Source of the DNA: Pyrenochaeta sp. MPI-SDFR-AT-0127
Taxonomy: Eukaryota; Ascomycota; Dothideomycetes; Pleosporales; Cucurbitariaceae
Assembly (NCBI GenBank): GCA_020747015.1
Contig: JAGTJM010000113.1
Span: 1 to 63,356, forward strand
DNA: 63,356 bases
Direction: 5' to 3'
Shown piece after piece: positions 1-11,685 of this stretch (positions within the stretch are counted from its first letter, which is position 1; each line of letters starts with the position of its first letter). The translations under genes and the position numbers were made by a program. The notes below the pieces were generated by a model. The model did no database searches, had not been told where the DNA came from, and saw only the letters and a program-made list of their open reading frames with translations.

Positions 1-1808
1 GCTGTAGTCTCTACCCTAGAAGCTGTGAGGACTAACGCGTGCGTCCCGCACATCTCTTTGCCATGTAGAAAATAAAGCTCCAACTGAACCAGCCGCATAT
101 ATCGGACCTGTATTGAATCTGTTACAACGTAGTGTCTTCAAGTTGCTGGAGGCCTTCTGACCAGACCACTCCATTTGCGAAAAGCCTCTATGTCTTGCAA
201 CGATGCCTGTTTAGCCCAGAAGGGGTAGGCGGCCAACAGGGTGTTGATCCGACAGCAATCTTAGTCACACTTGTTGCTAGCTCGTAATCGAGCTGCATCC
301 AATAAGCAACAGCAAATCTTCGGCTACTTTCGGCTGTAGGCACCGTGTGTGTGTACGCCAGCCGAAGGCCTCCTAGTGCTTGATCTACCCCTTTATGGAT
401 TTATAAAAGAATGGTAGAAAGTACTAGGAGTAATCAAATTGACAGCATCATGCGAGACGAGAACAGGAAAAGAGTAACAAAGAATGCATTTCATTCTGAT
501 GTATTCAATCTGCTCTCCTACGCAGAAGCCATGCTGTGTATGACTATTATATACTGTGCTGCTTAAATGAGGTATTTATAACCAACGTGGTGACAGAGCA
601 TGCCAGAGAGAAATTTCGCACCTATACCAACTGAGGATAGCTGTTCGATTAGAATGGGAATCCATAGCGTGGTGAGTGTATTCCTTGTTGACGCCGTACA
701 GAAATCGCATTGCAAAATTAATGACGCAGATCGTACCTGTGGGCTTCCAAGACTCTACTTAGCATGTGACTAGAGAAGTTTGCATCTCGTTCAAAAAGAG
801 CTATGAAAAATAAAGGCTGGGCACCCCTACCACAGCGTTGGCAGCTAGACGCTTTGCGTTGTCCGCGCAGAGGATACACAACGCAGCACAGTCATTGATA
901 TCGTGCTTCTTTTGGCTCGAAAGTCCCTCATATCTCCCCAATTCACTGATCGAGATCGTCCCTAAATGCTCCTTGTAGTACAGTCTCACATTAGGTATGT
1001 TGTTCTGATCAATGCCATTTAGCGTGTCGAGGCCGCAAAACTATGATTATGTTATCAACCATCGTATAAATCCTGATGAGCGAGATCGACCGTGATAGCT
1101 TTATAAGAAGCTATAAGCGAGAAACACGTATAGAGTAATCAAGTATAAAATCAAAAGTAAAGCTCATTACTGAAAGGCAGGAGAGTACAAAGATGGAGCA
1201 TCAATAATCTATGAGAAACCAGGGCCTTCTACTCGTGATAACGAATACGAAAACCAATATATGAGAGAACATAAGAAGGTAATGTCGTTTATAGTCACAT
1301 GCTCGAGCCCCAAGAGTTCCATGTAATTACACGAAGCTGAACGTGACGATGCTGTAATTCAGCTAGAGCAATATCCGTGGGCGCAGAAAATGCATATGAA
1401 GAGAGTAGAAGAAGCGAATATGATTAATAGGTGAAGTAAAACAACAGAACTCTAGCCATAACTTATCCCATTGAAGCAGGCGCTCCATGCAAGTGAGCGT
1501 TTGAGAGGTTCTTCCAGGTCTCTGTGCCAAGCATCGCACTAGTCAAAACTAACCCCTGCGCTAGCAATAATAAGATTGCGCGATATAGATCGCGAGCGTT
1601 TGGGAGGCTTCTCATCAACCTTTATTCGGGCCTATGCAGATAAAATCTCTATAATCTTTAAATATTCGCCTATACGTAGTAATGGTAGTGTCCAAGCATC
1701 ACGTCTGCCTAATGTGCACGTGCCTGCCGGCACCCTATAACTAGCCTTCTCACATCGTCTTCATCAATAGCAATCAAAGCTTGCTGTACTTTGCCTTTGT
1801 TTGACTCA
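1..1808. other. Gene-free stretch
   Basis: No reading frame here looks like a protein I recognise, and the short open frames (at most about 60 codons) show no domain, signal peptide or splice-linked partner. The base composition is moderately AT-rich and shows no strong loss of CpA/TpG, so it does not look like RIP-damaged DNA. I see no tRNA-like cloverleaf. It probably holds the promoter of the F-box-like gene that starts at 1809. Confidence 0.5.
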
Positions 1809-3836
1809 ATGTCATCGTCGCGAGCCCGAAGCTCGATCGTTGACTTCTCGACGGAACTTTTATGTCTGATTATCGAACACCTCCCTTTGAGTTCGCACTT
1901 TGACTTTGCTCTCACCTGCAAGACACTTTCAGCCGCATCCCAGCATGTTCTACGACGCCATCAGGATGCTCACAAGAGATTTCGAGTAGCATCAGATCTA
2001 GATCCTTCTACTGCTCCACTGTTACTAAGAAGCGCCTTTGGGCTGGGTGACCCTATACTAGCATGGCATGTGCGCTCCTTTGAGGTATGGCGGGATCGGA
2101 CGACTTGGGCCGAATGGAAGTCGTTCAGCCTTACAATACCTCTCCAAATCGACGCGGACTGTGAGCCTTCAGATGAACAAGTATCATTAGGATGCGCTAA
2201 AGAGGATTTGGAATGGTACCGCGAGTACTTGGAGAAAGATTTGAATGATGAGGAGCTCGAAAGGGGCTTTGACGAAGTGGGGGGCGGTAGCGATGGACTT
2301 CTGAAAGCCCTCCTTTTCGCCAAGTGCTCACGTCTCCAAGAATTGAAATTTGTTACTAAGTCACAGAAGGCAGGCTCCTGCCTATACTGGTTGAGAATCA
2401 TGATCTCCAACTGTATCCTCGAGAGGGAGTGGAGAGAGGACACGGTTGGGAGCAAAGACTGTATGAATTATCCTGACCAGAATCAAAAGAATGATAAGTT
2501 GGATTACCTCGACAGGGTCTGGATGGATTACCCCAGCGAGACTGAGTCCGACTTCGAACGCGAGTGGGAGACTGCGTACTCCGACTGGACAAAGAATCAA
2601 GCACTTGGTAATAACGATATCAAATCCAACAGTGATCAGGGCGTTGGAAAGTCTTCTCAACCGAATGAGAAACCTAATTCCTTAGGCGACACTCCCTCAG
2701 ATACGACACCTCACAGATGGCCAATCGGGTTTTTCAATTTACGCCATGTGGCTATAGGTATATACTCCAGAACCTGGATGGATGATTATCATTTCCAACC
2801 TTCGACATCGTTACTCGCCCACATACTTCGTCTCCCAAACATTGACACTATCTTCTTCAATGGTCTACGCTGCCCCGAAGATGATGACGACGCTAACGAT
2901 GATGACGACGTGAATCTTTGGGCCGAGGATACTATTCCCCCACGTTGTTCATCCGTGAAACACATCTTTTTCGATGGCCCAGGGACTGAATTGTCAAGTG
3001 ACTTCCGAGAAGCTCTTTTTATTGCCCCACGGCAGCTACTCACGGCTGCCTTCCGGTATAGCGGCCCAGAGGGCGAGCTTTGGGGGGCAAGTGGCATTTT
3101 TGGAGCGCTCGCGGAGTTTCAAGGGGCTTCCCTCGAAAGCCTTATGTGGTATGACTACGATCATCACACAATACAAGGTGATCATTGCAGTTTATCCTAC
3201 ACTAAAGAGTTTGCCAACTTTCAGACACTGAAGCAAATCTCGTTCAATATTCAAGATGTCGAGTTAAGCGCGTATCATTCTCAACGTTCCCATCGTGAAG
3301 ATGGCGAAAGTTTAGAAAATTACTTCGTACGATTTGCTTCTGAAGCATTTCCAGACAATATGGAAACTCTGGTCCTTTGGGATACTCCTGGCTCAGGGCA
3401 TGCTGGTGATAATGATGGAAAATCGACGCTGCTTGAGCGTGCGATAGTCAAGATGGTCAAAGATAAGCGCTATAAGAACCTCAAAGCCATTTTTTTGGAA
3501 GATGTTGAAAGCACAAGAGGAGGGCCGAAGAAGGAAGCTTTGTGGTTCCAAGAAGCCTCTGCTGTGGGATTCGCAGAAGGCGTCGATGTGCACACCCTTA
3601 CAAGCAGGGCTTCCATGAAGCACTCAATCAAGTTTCCCGGACCAGTGGATGAGTACGACCTAAGAACAGGACTACACTCAAATGGCCGACCTACCGACTG
3701 GGTCTTCAATCCCTACGTAGGTCGCTGGGAATCTCCAGGCTGCAACAGTTGTGGCAGCTGTCAAAGGTGTCACTCAGAGTACGATGCAGACCTCTGGGAG
3801 AAAAATGGTCAAGTCTCAGACACGTTGGATGGTTGA
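1809..3836 (+). CDS. F-box-like protein, 675 aa, intronless
   Basis: One uninterrupted frame of 676 codons. The ATG at 1809 is chosen because the frame upstream of it offers only a TTG. Residues about 9-45 read like a fungal F-box (STELLCLIIEHLPLSSHFDF then a Leu/Ala-rich helix), the segment that binds Skp1 in SCF ubiquitin ligases. The rest has no repeat I can name; it carries an Asp-run around residue 355 and ends with four Cys spaced C-x2-C-x2-C-x2-C near residues 645-655, a possible metal site. Fungal genomes hold many such F-box proteins with unique C-terminal halves, mostly of unknown substrate. The F-box call is from the motif; substrate recognition by the C-terminal part is inference. 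Confidence 0.8.
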   Translation: MSSSRARSSIVDFSTELLCLIIEHLPLSSHFDFALTCKTLSAASQHVLRRHQDAHKRFRVASDLDPSTAPLLLRSAFGLGDPILAWHVRSFEVWRDRTTWAEWKSFSLTIPLQIDADCEPSDEQVSLGCAKEDLEWYREYLEKDLNDEELERGFDEVGGGSDGLLKALLFAKCSRLQELKFVTKSQKAGSCLYWLRIMISNCILEREWREDTVGSKDCMNYPDQNQKNDKLDYLDRVWMDYPSETESDFEREWETAYSDWTKNQALGNNDIKSNSDQGVGKSSQPNEKPNSLGDTPSDTTPHRWPIGFFNLRHVAIGIYSRTWMDDYHFQPSTSLLAHILRLPNIDTIFFNGLRCPEDDDDANDDDDVNLWAEDTIPPRCSSVKHIFFDGPGTELSSDFREALFIAPRQLLTAAFRYSGPEGELWGASGIFGALAEFQGASLESLMWYDYDHHTIQGDHCSLSYTKEFANFQTLKQISFNIQDVELSAYHSQRSHREDGESLENYFVRFASEAFPDNMETLVLWDTPGSGHAGDNDGKSTLLERAIVKMVKDKRYKNLKAIFLEDVESTRGGPKKEALWFQEASAVGFAEGVDVHTLTSRASMKHSIKFPGPVDEYDLRTGLHSNGRPTDWVFNPYVGRWESPGCNSCGSCQRCHSEYDADLWEKNGQVSDTLDG

Positions 3837-4428
3837 TTTAAATTTGGACCAGCACAAAATAGCGCCTAATGATGAGTCTTGTCGTAAATATATTGAGTAA
3901 AACTTACATGAACGAATTTTTAACATGGCGCATTTCGTTTCACGAACATTGGCGTTACTGGCTGAGTGCCTCAACTGTCCAATCAAATAGGAAGACCTAG
4001 AACGTGGAGTTTCTGCCCACATTCTGGTTGAGACAGGGTAGTAGGGCCCCTACATTATGGTCAACATCTTGGAGGCATAGTCTGGCGAAACCTTTCCCAT
4101 TTCGCCAGATAATGAGGCCAGCGTGTGCACTGGAGAGAGGTATTCCCGAGGATTATGGGGCCTATTAACAGCAAAAGATATAGAAAGACTTACCATGACC
4201 TAGATTTGGGGCTGTACTGTGGCCTGGATATAGGCTATGCTAAGAGTGGGGAACACGTTGGAAACGCCATTATGTCATTAATAAAGAAATTTCTTCTTCC
4301 AGGCTGGGCTTCCCATGAATGAGCGAAAAGAACGACCTTAAGTACATTCTGAAAAGGTAGTAAATAATGACCACATCACAAACCCTATAATGATGTCCCA
4401 AAGCCTCAGGGTATCATTTATCCTGTGA
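3837..4428. other. Intergenic, no feature seen
   Basis: Lies between two convergent genes, the F-box-like gene and the catalase. Short open frames in both directions look like chance. It should contain both polyadenylation regions, but I cannot place them. Confidence 0.4.
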
Positions 4429-6285
4429 TCATGAATTACTGATGTGCTGTTGAAGAGTGGCCTGTAAGTCTTTATCAACTCGTCCGAAGTAATCTGGTTG
4501 AGATATATATCAGCAAAAATTGAGCACAAATACCTTGTGTCATGATAGACTTACCTACAACTTGTTGCTTAAGAAGTGTTGGAATGTCTCGTAAGGTTGG
4601 AGTAATGTTGTGAAGAAACTGTTCTTTGCCTTTTGGCTCCGCACAGATGATCTTCCAGAGCTCCCGAGCTTGAACGAAATCGGCTGCTGTGACTGTCGTC
4701 CCAAATGCAGTTACATGACCTGACCACATCTCATGTGTTGGGATTCGCACTCGCTTACTCAGTTCGACAGTGCGCAGTCCAGAAAATATATAATCAGGGT
4801 CTCCCCCATAGTTACCATTCATGGTCCCTGGTCCATCTCGAACGTACGGAGAATACACAGTGTTGATAGGCCTGTTCGAAGGTAGCTGGAAGTAATTGGG
4901 CCCCACACGGTAGCGGTGCGCATCGGGGTAGCTGAACATCCGGGCTTGAAGAACTAAGTTAGAAATGAAATCAGTTTAGAAACGAATTATAAAGCCCAGT
5001 TAAAACAAACCTGGGTCAGCAGAAGGCCCAATTCCTGGCACCATATTTGAAGGAGAGAAGCAGGCTTGTTCTATGTCCTGAAAGTAGTTGTTGGGCTCCG
5101 GCTCGTAAGTTTGTGACATACAACGTTGGGAAATTCTGAACTTACATTTTTGTCAAGTTTCATACGACCAACAAGTCGTAATGGATACTTTCCATGTGGC
5201 CAGGTGTATGTATCATCAAAGATATCGATCGGAGCTACCTTTGCTTGCTCAGGTGTCATAACTTGGAGGTACAGAGACCAACTCGGATGCTCCTTCCTTT
5301 TGATGGCGTCAAAGAGATCTTTAACATGGTAGTCAGGATCTGTTCCAGCTAGGCGGAGTGCTGTATCTGCATTCATTGAACAGACTCCAGCATCAGGTTT
5401 AATGTGCCATTTAACATACACATATTTTCCATCCTATTCCTTATCAGTTCAGCCTTCAATCCTGAGCGAGAGACACTTACAGCGGTATTCAGGGTGTATG
5501 TATGGACACTGTAACCGCTGATGTTTCTTAAAGATGCTGGAATGCCTCTTTGACCAAATAAGTGCATTAAAGCATGAATTCCTTCTGGATTGTTGACATG
5601 GTAGTCCCAAAACATAGTGTTGTCTGGCACATTGGTCTGAGGGTGTCGTTTATGGCTGCGGTTCATGGACGGAAACTTGATCGGATCGCGGATGAAGAAA
5701 ACAGGAAGGTCGTTAAAAACAAAATCTTGGATGCCTTCCTCCGTATAAAACTTAATTGACCATCCTCTTACGTCGCGAACTGTGTCACTTGAGCCTTTCT
5801 CCCCCCCAACGGTTGAAATTCGAGTCAGAAGTCTTGTTTTCTTTCCAATACCAGTAAGAAAATTCGCATCGGTTAGATCTGAAATATCTTCGAGTACCTC
5901 GAACTCTCCAAAAGCACCAGCAGCTTTTGCATGAACACTCCTATAATACAATGAGTGATAGCCCCGTTTGTAAAGCTTTTTAATTGGGGCAGCATGCCTT
6001 TCTGGAATGCGTTCACGAGCAAAATGGGCGAGGACCTCCACCAACTGGACGTCACCTAATGCAACTAATCCCCCATTGGTGTTTCCGTAGCGGATTTGCT
6101 CAACAGCGCCAGGGTTTTCACTGGGTTGGCCTGAATGGAGATTTTGTTAGTAAACGCCTTTGGACAAACTCAGTCAATTTAAGTCTAACCATTAGCCAGA
6201 GTATACACTGGATCGATGGTGGTAACCTATAACTATAAGTCCTACATCCTCTCACCGACCAGAAACTCACCATACCATTGTTCAT
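4429..6285 (-). CDS. Monofunctional haem catalase, 495 aa, eight exons
   Basis: Breaks down hydrogen peroxide to water and oxygen. Exons on the minus strand: 6271-6285, 6190-6226, 5998-6130, 5481-5940, 5146-5433, 5011-5101, 4555-4953, 4429-4493; the sum is exactly 496 codons including stop. Catalytic residues are visible: distal His65 in SVHAKAAGAFGEF, Asn138 in VFNDLPVFFIRDP, and the proximal haem Tyr350 in RMFSYPDAHRYR (R-x3-Y). The length fits a small-subunit catalase; there is no large C-terminal flavodoxin-like domain, no signal peptide and no classical SKL-type peroxisomal tail (it ends HISNS), so a cytosolic location is inferred. The first exon has only five codons. Intron 3 (5941-5997) starts GC rather than GT, is 57 nt long and has no in-frame stop, so retention would add 19 residues. 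Confidence 0.93.
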
Positions 6286-6779
6286 CCGTACGTAAATTTA
6301 TTCCCTATGTAACGCGAAAGCAGCACACAAATCTTGTACACCATCATGGCGCCATGGGGCAGTATTTCTATTGTTACCTCACAATCTAGCAAGGTTCTTG
6401 ATAAGCCTGAATAGCACAGAAAGTACAAGCCGAGAACTTCGTATTGCACGCTAGAAAAGATCTCGTGCTATTGACAGTAGTATAACCAATACGGCTCAGA
6501 CGATTGCTCAGCGCATTAGGATGATACACATCCGGTAAACAACGTAATGAATTGAGCAGAACATACGTAATGACTCCATTAAGCTGCAATTGTTGTTCGA
6601 GATGTTGCCTGTTTTGGCTTCAATACCATGTTCTGTTGATGGTGCGAAGCAACCTCTAAATGTCCTTGAAGCTATCAATTAGGGTTTAGCCAAGTCCGGC
6701 AGTAGCGATGATCGAGCCCCTTAGCACAAAGCAACAGTGAACCCAGACGATGTGTGTACTACTATACCAAACGCCTATA

Positions 6780-7270
6780 TGGCAACACGTACCAATGAGA
6801 ACTAGGTACCAAAGTATTTTTCCTCAACAGGGAGATCCGCTGACTTCCTATTGGTGGCTGCTGCAGAAGATCGAAGCACCATTGTTGACCCCGCAATCTG
6901 TAGGCCTGAATCGAGACGCCGGATCGCCTTGCCATATATACTCTATGACTTTTTAGCGAATTCAGGTTTACCGGTATAACCCTGCAGCATGCGCAACGAT
7001 CTCTCCATCGCGCCCTGATTGGCGTGACCATCTATTTCATGGGTATCATCATATTCGCCTCCAGGCAGTCCGCATACTTAAGAAAAGCATATTGTAAAGG
7101 ATTGAGGATGCATTCCCTCAAATCAAAATCATCCGCGCAAACTTCAGGACCCCCACTACGACGTATCCGTCGCTGAAGCGCGTTCGGGTGCCTTGAGTGG
7201 AATCGCTGGGTTGATTCATTTAACGATGTTATTCGGACCGTACGAAATCTAATTCCACGATCCTGAAAGC
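6780..7270 (+). pseudogene. Possible relic of a fungal transcription-factor-type gene
   Basis: The 1.67 kb between catalase and sulfite oxidase (6286-7954) has no intact gene. On the plus strand, short pieces in different frames resemble the middle region of fungal-specific regulators: FPQQGDPLTSYWWLLQ near 6812-6865 and LQDPHYDVSVAEARSGALSG followed by IAGLIHLTMLFGPYE near 7144-7250, a pattern like the 'RLQDP...H..GL' segment of Zn2Cys6 proteins. They are separated by stops and frame changes and I found no Cys6 zinc cluster. This is a resemblance by eye; a protein-level search would settle it. The remainder of 6286-7954 shows nothing I recognise. Confidence 0.3.
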
Positions 7271-7954
7271 CATCGGTTACAAAGGGCCGAAGTCTTGGGG
7301 ATTTACCGAGGACCTTGCTGGTATGCCCTCATGGTGGAAATCACTAAGTGCTTTATAATCAACACTTAGCTATTCAGCTACACCAATCATAGGCGCTCAG
7401 TACTTCATGCGGGTATTTGATAATCGTGACATTCGAGTCTTTCGCGATTCAATGGTATGAAAAGGACGCATATTTTCATGAACGTAAGCTATACTTTTCA
7501 TTGCCTGCCTGTTCATTACTTAGGTAAATCGCCATGAGTTGCTAGAAAGTGTTGGTGGAAGGCTTACATAGAGGATTATAAAAGGCTGTCAGTCCACTGG
7601 CTGCTCCCTATGAAGTTATCCTGAAAATGGTATGGGGTTCATCTTGTTGAGATGCGTACCCACCCCAGCACGATTCAAGTAACATCCAATGGAATCAATA
7701 ACACGACCAACCGATTGGACGTGAATTACCTTCACCTACTAACCGCGGAATCTGAAAGAACCGTTCTTGCGTGCATGCCAAATTCGTTTGCGTCGACTGT
7801 GATCTCCGTTTTCATGTGACAGCGTCATGGCAAAAGATTGCACATCAAATTCATATGTGAAACTACATATTGAGACTAAAAGATGGCTCTGTACCAGGTA
7901 AATAGCTTAGCGTTACTAAGAAAATGACCAAGGTTGCAATAGCGGAACTCGGCA

Positions 7955-9694
7955 CTACTCTCTCGCATCCCGAGGGTCGTGCTTAGCCCAGAACTCCTCG
8001 TATTCATCCCAAGTCTGGGATGGAAAGGCAAGCGGAACTGTAATAGGGCCAAACGGAATACCCTTCTCATCGAACTCATCCAGGCGAGCCTTTGTAAGGG
8101 CTTTAGACTTATTCACACTGTATACAGAGATCCGATGGCAGGAGCTGGTGACGTGGAGGCCCCAATTCCAAGAAGTACGAACATCGGGAGGTTGTGTGTT
8201 TAGCGAGTTGTCCCAGCAACGAACAACAATCTCAACCCAGCCTTCAACATCACATGGAAGATCAAACTCCCAAGTACGCCAAGTCCACCTACGTTTGTCA
8301 GATAGATTCTCAAGCGGCACGGCGTACCAGTTGAAGCCGCCGTCCATTGAGAGTTCAACGCGCTCAGGCCACCTGCCACCACCCGAATATGCCCAGCCCT
8401 TGCAACGGATCTTGCCATTGTGAATGACGGCCTGTTTTGTCCAAGGAGACATGATGGCCGAGCTGACAGGCATCTCCTGAATCTGAATGCCATCGGTCAT
8501 CCTGAGATTGTGCTTCCCAACCTGCTGTGGGAAGTAGAGGTACTCTTTGCTTTGAACAGGGGCCCTACTTGGATTCTTGATGGCCTTTATTCGGTAGAGC
8601 CATTTGACACTCCTGGCGCCAATGTAACCTAGGACGACGAGACGAAGAGGATAACCATGAATTCTCGGCAAAAGCTCCCCATTCATCTCCCACGCAAGTA
8701 GTACCTCATTAGCTTTGACTTTCGACCAAGGAACGCTGACGAGGTAGTTCATAACTTCGTCATCCTTGAAATACGTATCTGCGCCGTAAAACTCCAAGTG
8801 CTCAGCCCCGTCTACCAGACCCCCGCAGGCCTTGATGACCTTCTTCAAACTGATGCCAACATAGCGAGCTGTACCAATAGCACCCTCAGCCCACGGAGCC
8901 TGGGGCACTTCATCACCCTGGCCTGGATATTTCAGAATCTGCTCGATACGACGGGTGCCTGAGCACTGAATAGTGGCATATTTCTCGATGCGAGGAAATC
9001 TGGACTCATCCATGATGTCATCTAGGGTGAATGACTGAGGATTCTTAACAAGTCCATCTAATACGAAACTGTAGTCCTCTTTGTTGATGACGGGAATGCC
9101 TCCGTGATTGCGTACGAAATGCAGCGAATTTGGCGTGATTGCCTTATCCGTCACCAGTCGTTTGGGCGGCTCTCCATTATATGGAAACTGCAGAAGGTGG
9201 AGCATGTCTGGGTGTTTTTCTTTGAGTACTGTGTTCCACGAGTCATCGGGAACCTTTGTAAGTTCGCCACCAACTGCATGATGCCACAATTTCCAATTAG
9301 TGCCAGGAAGCACGGGATTGGTTCCTGGAATGGGACCAAGCTGGAATTCAGGATTGGGCAGAAATGTTTGGGAAGTCAGGATCTTATGCGCAGCAGCCTT
9401 TTTTTCAGGATAGTTCTCCCATTCAACAAAGCTGAAGACTTTGGTCAGTTTGCACTCTCTAAAGGAATGAACGGCTTACCCAACCCAGCCCTTGCGTTCA
9501 CGAGTGAACAATTCATCACGATTACCCACCGCCTTTATAGCCTCTTCGTCGTTGATCTTTGGTTCTCCAAACACCTGTGGATCAAGTGCTTTCGTCTCTG
9601 GCCCAGTCATATCGAGGACTGGGAGCACAGCCCCTGACAGACCTTGTTCGATCTTCCACTCATCAGGACGATTTGTGGTTTGGATTCCCGGCAT
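7955..9694 (-). CDS. Sulfite oxidase (molybdopterin enzyme), 563 aa
   Basis: Oxidises sulfite to sulfate using a molybdenum cofactor; in fungi it detoxifies sulfite from Cys/Met breakdown. Two exons (9480-9694 and 7955-9431) joined across a 48-nt GT-AG intron give 564 codons. The start is the ATG at 9694 (MPGIQTTNRPDEW); the upstream extension has no domain. The Mo-ligand Cys is C228 in IQCSGTRRIEQI, followed by WAEGAIGTARYVG, the pterin-binding region, and the HGYPLRLVVLGYIGARSVKWL segment. The C-terminal Mo-co dimerisation domain (WAYSGGGRWPERVELSMDGG) is complete. There is no cytochrome b5 domain, unlike animal enzymes, and no nitrate-reductase haem or FAD domains, so nitrate reductase is excluded. 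The gene is close to, and on the same strand as, the catalase, a loose oxidative-stress grouping. Confidence 0.92.
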
Positions 9695-10822
9695 GATGAC
9701 TTGATTATTGCAATACAAGGTTGAGGCTGGTACATAGATGGTGAAATGTAAAGAGGCGCATGAGCATCTAATAAATCTACTGATCTGTTCCACTAATGAT
9801 TACCTCGCAAGCCCCGAAGATTCTGCGGGGCTATCAACGGTTGCCAGTGTTCCGTCCGCGTCATTGTGGTTGTGATACAGGGAACTGTCGCTTAGAGGCC
9901 GCTTACCATTGTCTCCCGCATAAGGGCTAACGCTACGCCACCTGCACTGTCAGACGGAGTCAGCTCCGCCCAACGTATCAACCCACTCCCGAAAACACGG
10001 TCCACTAACAGTGACAGTGTTAACACAAAGCTTGTTCGGATATAGTGCGTTTCTGCATGCCCATGTAAGATTTCTCAAACGCACGGCATGCAAATCGGTG
10101 TGCCCAAGATATTTGATCGATCTAGTGCAGTGTGTGTTCGTGACTTCCGCTACTTTTGATTTGATGAACTTGAAGTGGCGACTGACATTCTCCATCTATT
10201 AGCGTGAGGAGTTGCCGGGCCCCCTGGCTGAAGAGCAAAAGGCAAAAGGCGGAACGATGTAGATTGTACTCAGTCCGCCCCATTAATCATGGTGTAACAT
10301 TCCCCTCTTCAACAATTGACCTAGGGGCTTAGCGGCAGCGCAGCGTTCAAACAGCCCCAAGATGTTCAATCGTTCGGAATGTACAGAGACTAGTATGTTC
10401 TTGGGCTTACAACCATCGTTTGTGGACAAAGTAGTTCATTGATAAAGATTGCAGATTGAAATTTACCTTGGAGACGAAGAGAAGCCCAACATGCTCCATC
10501 ACTCTGCTTAAAGAAGTACGTGATATAATAGGGCAATGCAAAAGTCTTGGCCATTGACTCAGTCGGCGGTTATCGCACGTTAGCGCACATTTAGAAGCAT
10601 TGTTGAACCGAAGAAAAAACAGGAATTTCTTTGTACTCTCGTTAAAATACCAGATCTACGCTATGATATACCTCTGCTTAGATTTTGTCCTGGATCTATC
10701 TAACCGCGTCCACCAACATTGAACAACATAGCGACAAAGTTTATCGAAGCAAAACTCGGTGAACATGGTTTGTCCAAAGACCCTACAGAGCACCCTCGGC
10801 CGTGGCCATTGCTCCTCTTAAC
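9695..10822. other. Intergenic, no gene recognised
   Basis: Upstream region of the sulfite oxidase and downstream of the small membrane protein at 10823. Open frames are short and lack domain features. No repeat or structured RNA was seen. Confidence 0.4.
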
Positions 10823-11260
10823 TTATCCCTCGGTCTCAACATCCCGCACGGGAGCTTTACCCTCTGCTATGGCAAGATAAACCTGCTCCAATAGAGTCTT
10901 CGAGGTGGAACGTTGTAAGTTGAGGGAAAGTCGTGGAATAGAGCCCGTCTCCTTCGTATTCCCAACAGTAAAAGCATCCGATACTACAGCGTTGGCTGGT
11001 AAGTTGATACCTATTAACATACGTGTCACGATATCTACACCTATTCGTGTTGGTTGTCGATCCGGTGGCACGATAAGATTTCCGTATTGTTGAAATTCGC
11101 CATCGACTGATTGGAGTTCGACATCCTGAGATGGCATGACTAATGCCCTGAAGCAGGAGAGTCTGAAACAGTTGCGGTCATGGGTAAAGATTATGCTGAT
11201 GAGAATAATTCCGAGTACTATGCCAGCGCTGCCAGCCAGGATAACACCAATGGGTGGCAT
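10823..11260 (-). CDS. Small single-pass membrane protein, hypothetical, 145 aa
   Basis: Not a family I recognise. It starts at an ATG and opens directly with a hydrophobic helix of about 22 residues (residues 4-25, GVILAGSAGIVLGIILISII), followed by a charged stretch with two Cys (NCFRLSCF) that could be lipid-modified, then a soluble tail of about 110 residues. The layout suggests an N-terminal anchor with most of the protein on one side of the membrane. The frame stays open upstream of this ATG for at least 25 codons without another Met, so an upstream exon is possible. Its neighbour at 11686-12300 is a broken gene of similar type. Confidence 0.45.
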   Translation of the reverse strand: MPPIGVILAGSAGIVLGIILISIIFTHDRNCFRLSCFRALVMPSQDVELQSVDGEFQQYGNLIVPPDRQPTRIGVDIVTRMLIGINLPANAVVSDAFTVGNTKETGSIPRLSLNLQRSTSKTLLEQVYLAIAEGKAPVRDVETEG

Positions 11261-11685
11261 GCTTGTTGTTTGAGCCTCAATCTTTCGTAGATAGGATGGA
11301 GTTAAGTCGGCTGTTTTAGCGCTAATGGTGTGAGATAGCGATGTGAAATGAAAGTGGAGGTGAAAATATAAGTGAGAAATTTAAACAGAGCATTGTGAAA
11401 GTGATCAAAGCAAAGAATGTTTTGAACGAAGCAACAAAGGTACTGTTGGCGTACAACGTATGCTCTAGAACAGCAATCGAGAATTCGGTATTTATTTGCA
11501 GCTGTCAGTCATTCGGTGCAATGTGAGGTATACATACAGCTAATAGAATGAATCGATCGATGAGCAGACTGTTATTTGAATTTAGAGGATAAACAACTCA
11601 ACCTGACGCAACTCTACAATCTGTACCTACACTTGACTCATTATTTAATTACCATTCATATGCCGCCTAATGGATCTTATTGTCC

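Noticed and set aside
7955..9694. Nitrate reductase
   Set aside because: Only the molybdenum and dimerisation domains are present; there is no cytochrome b5 or FAD/NAD reductase part.
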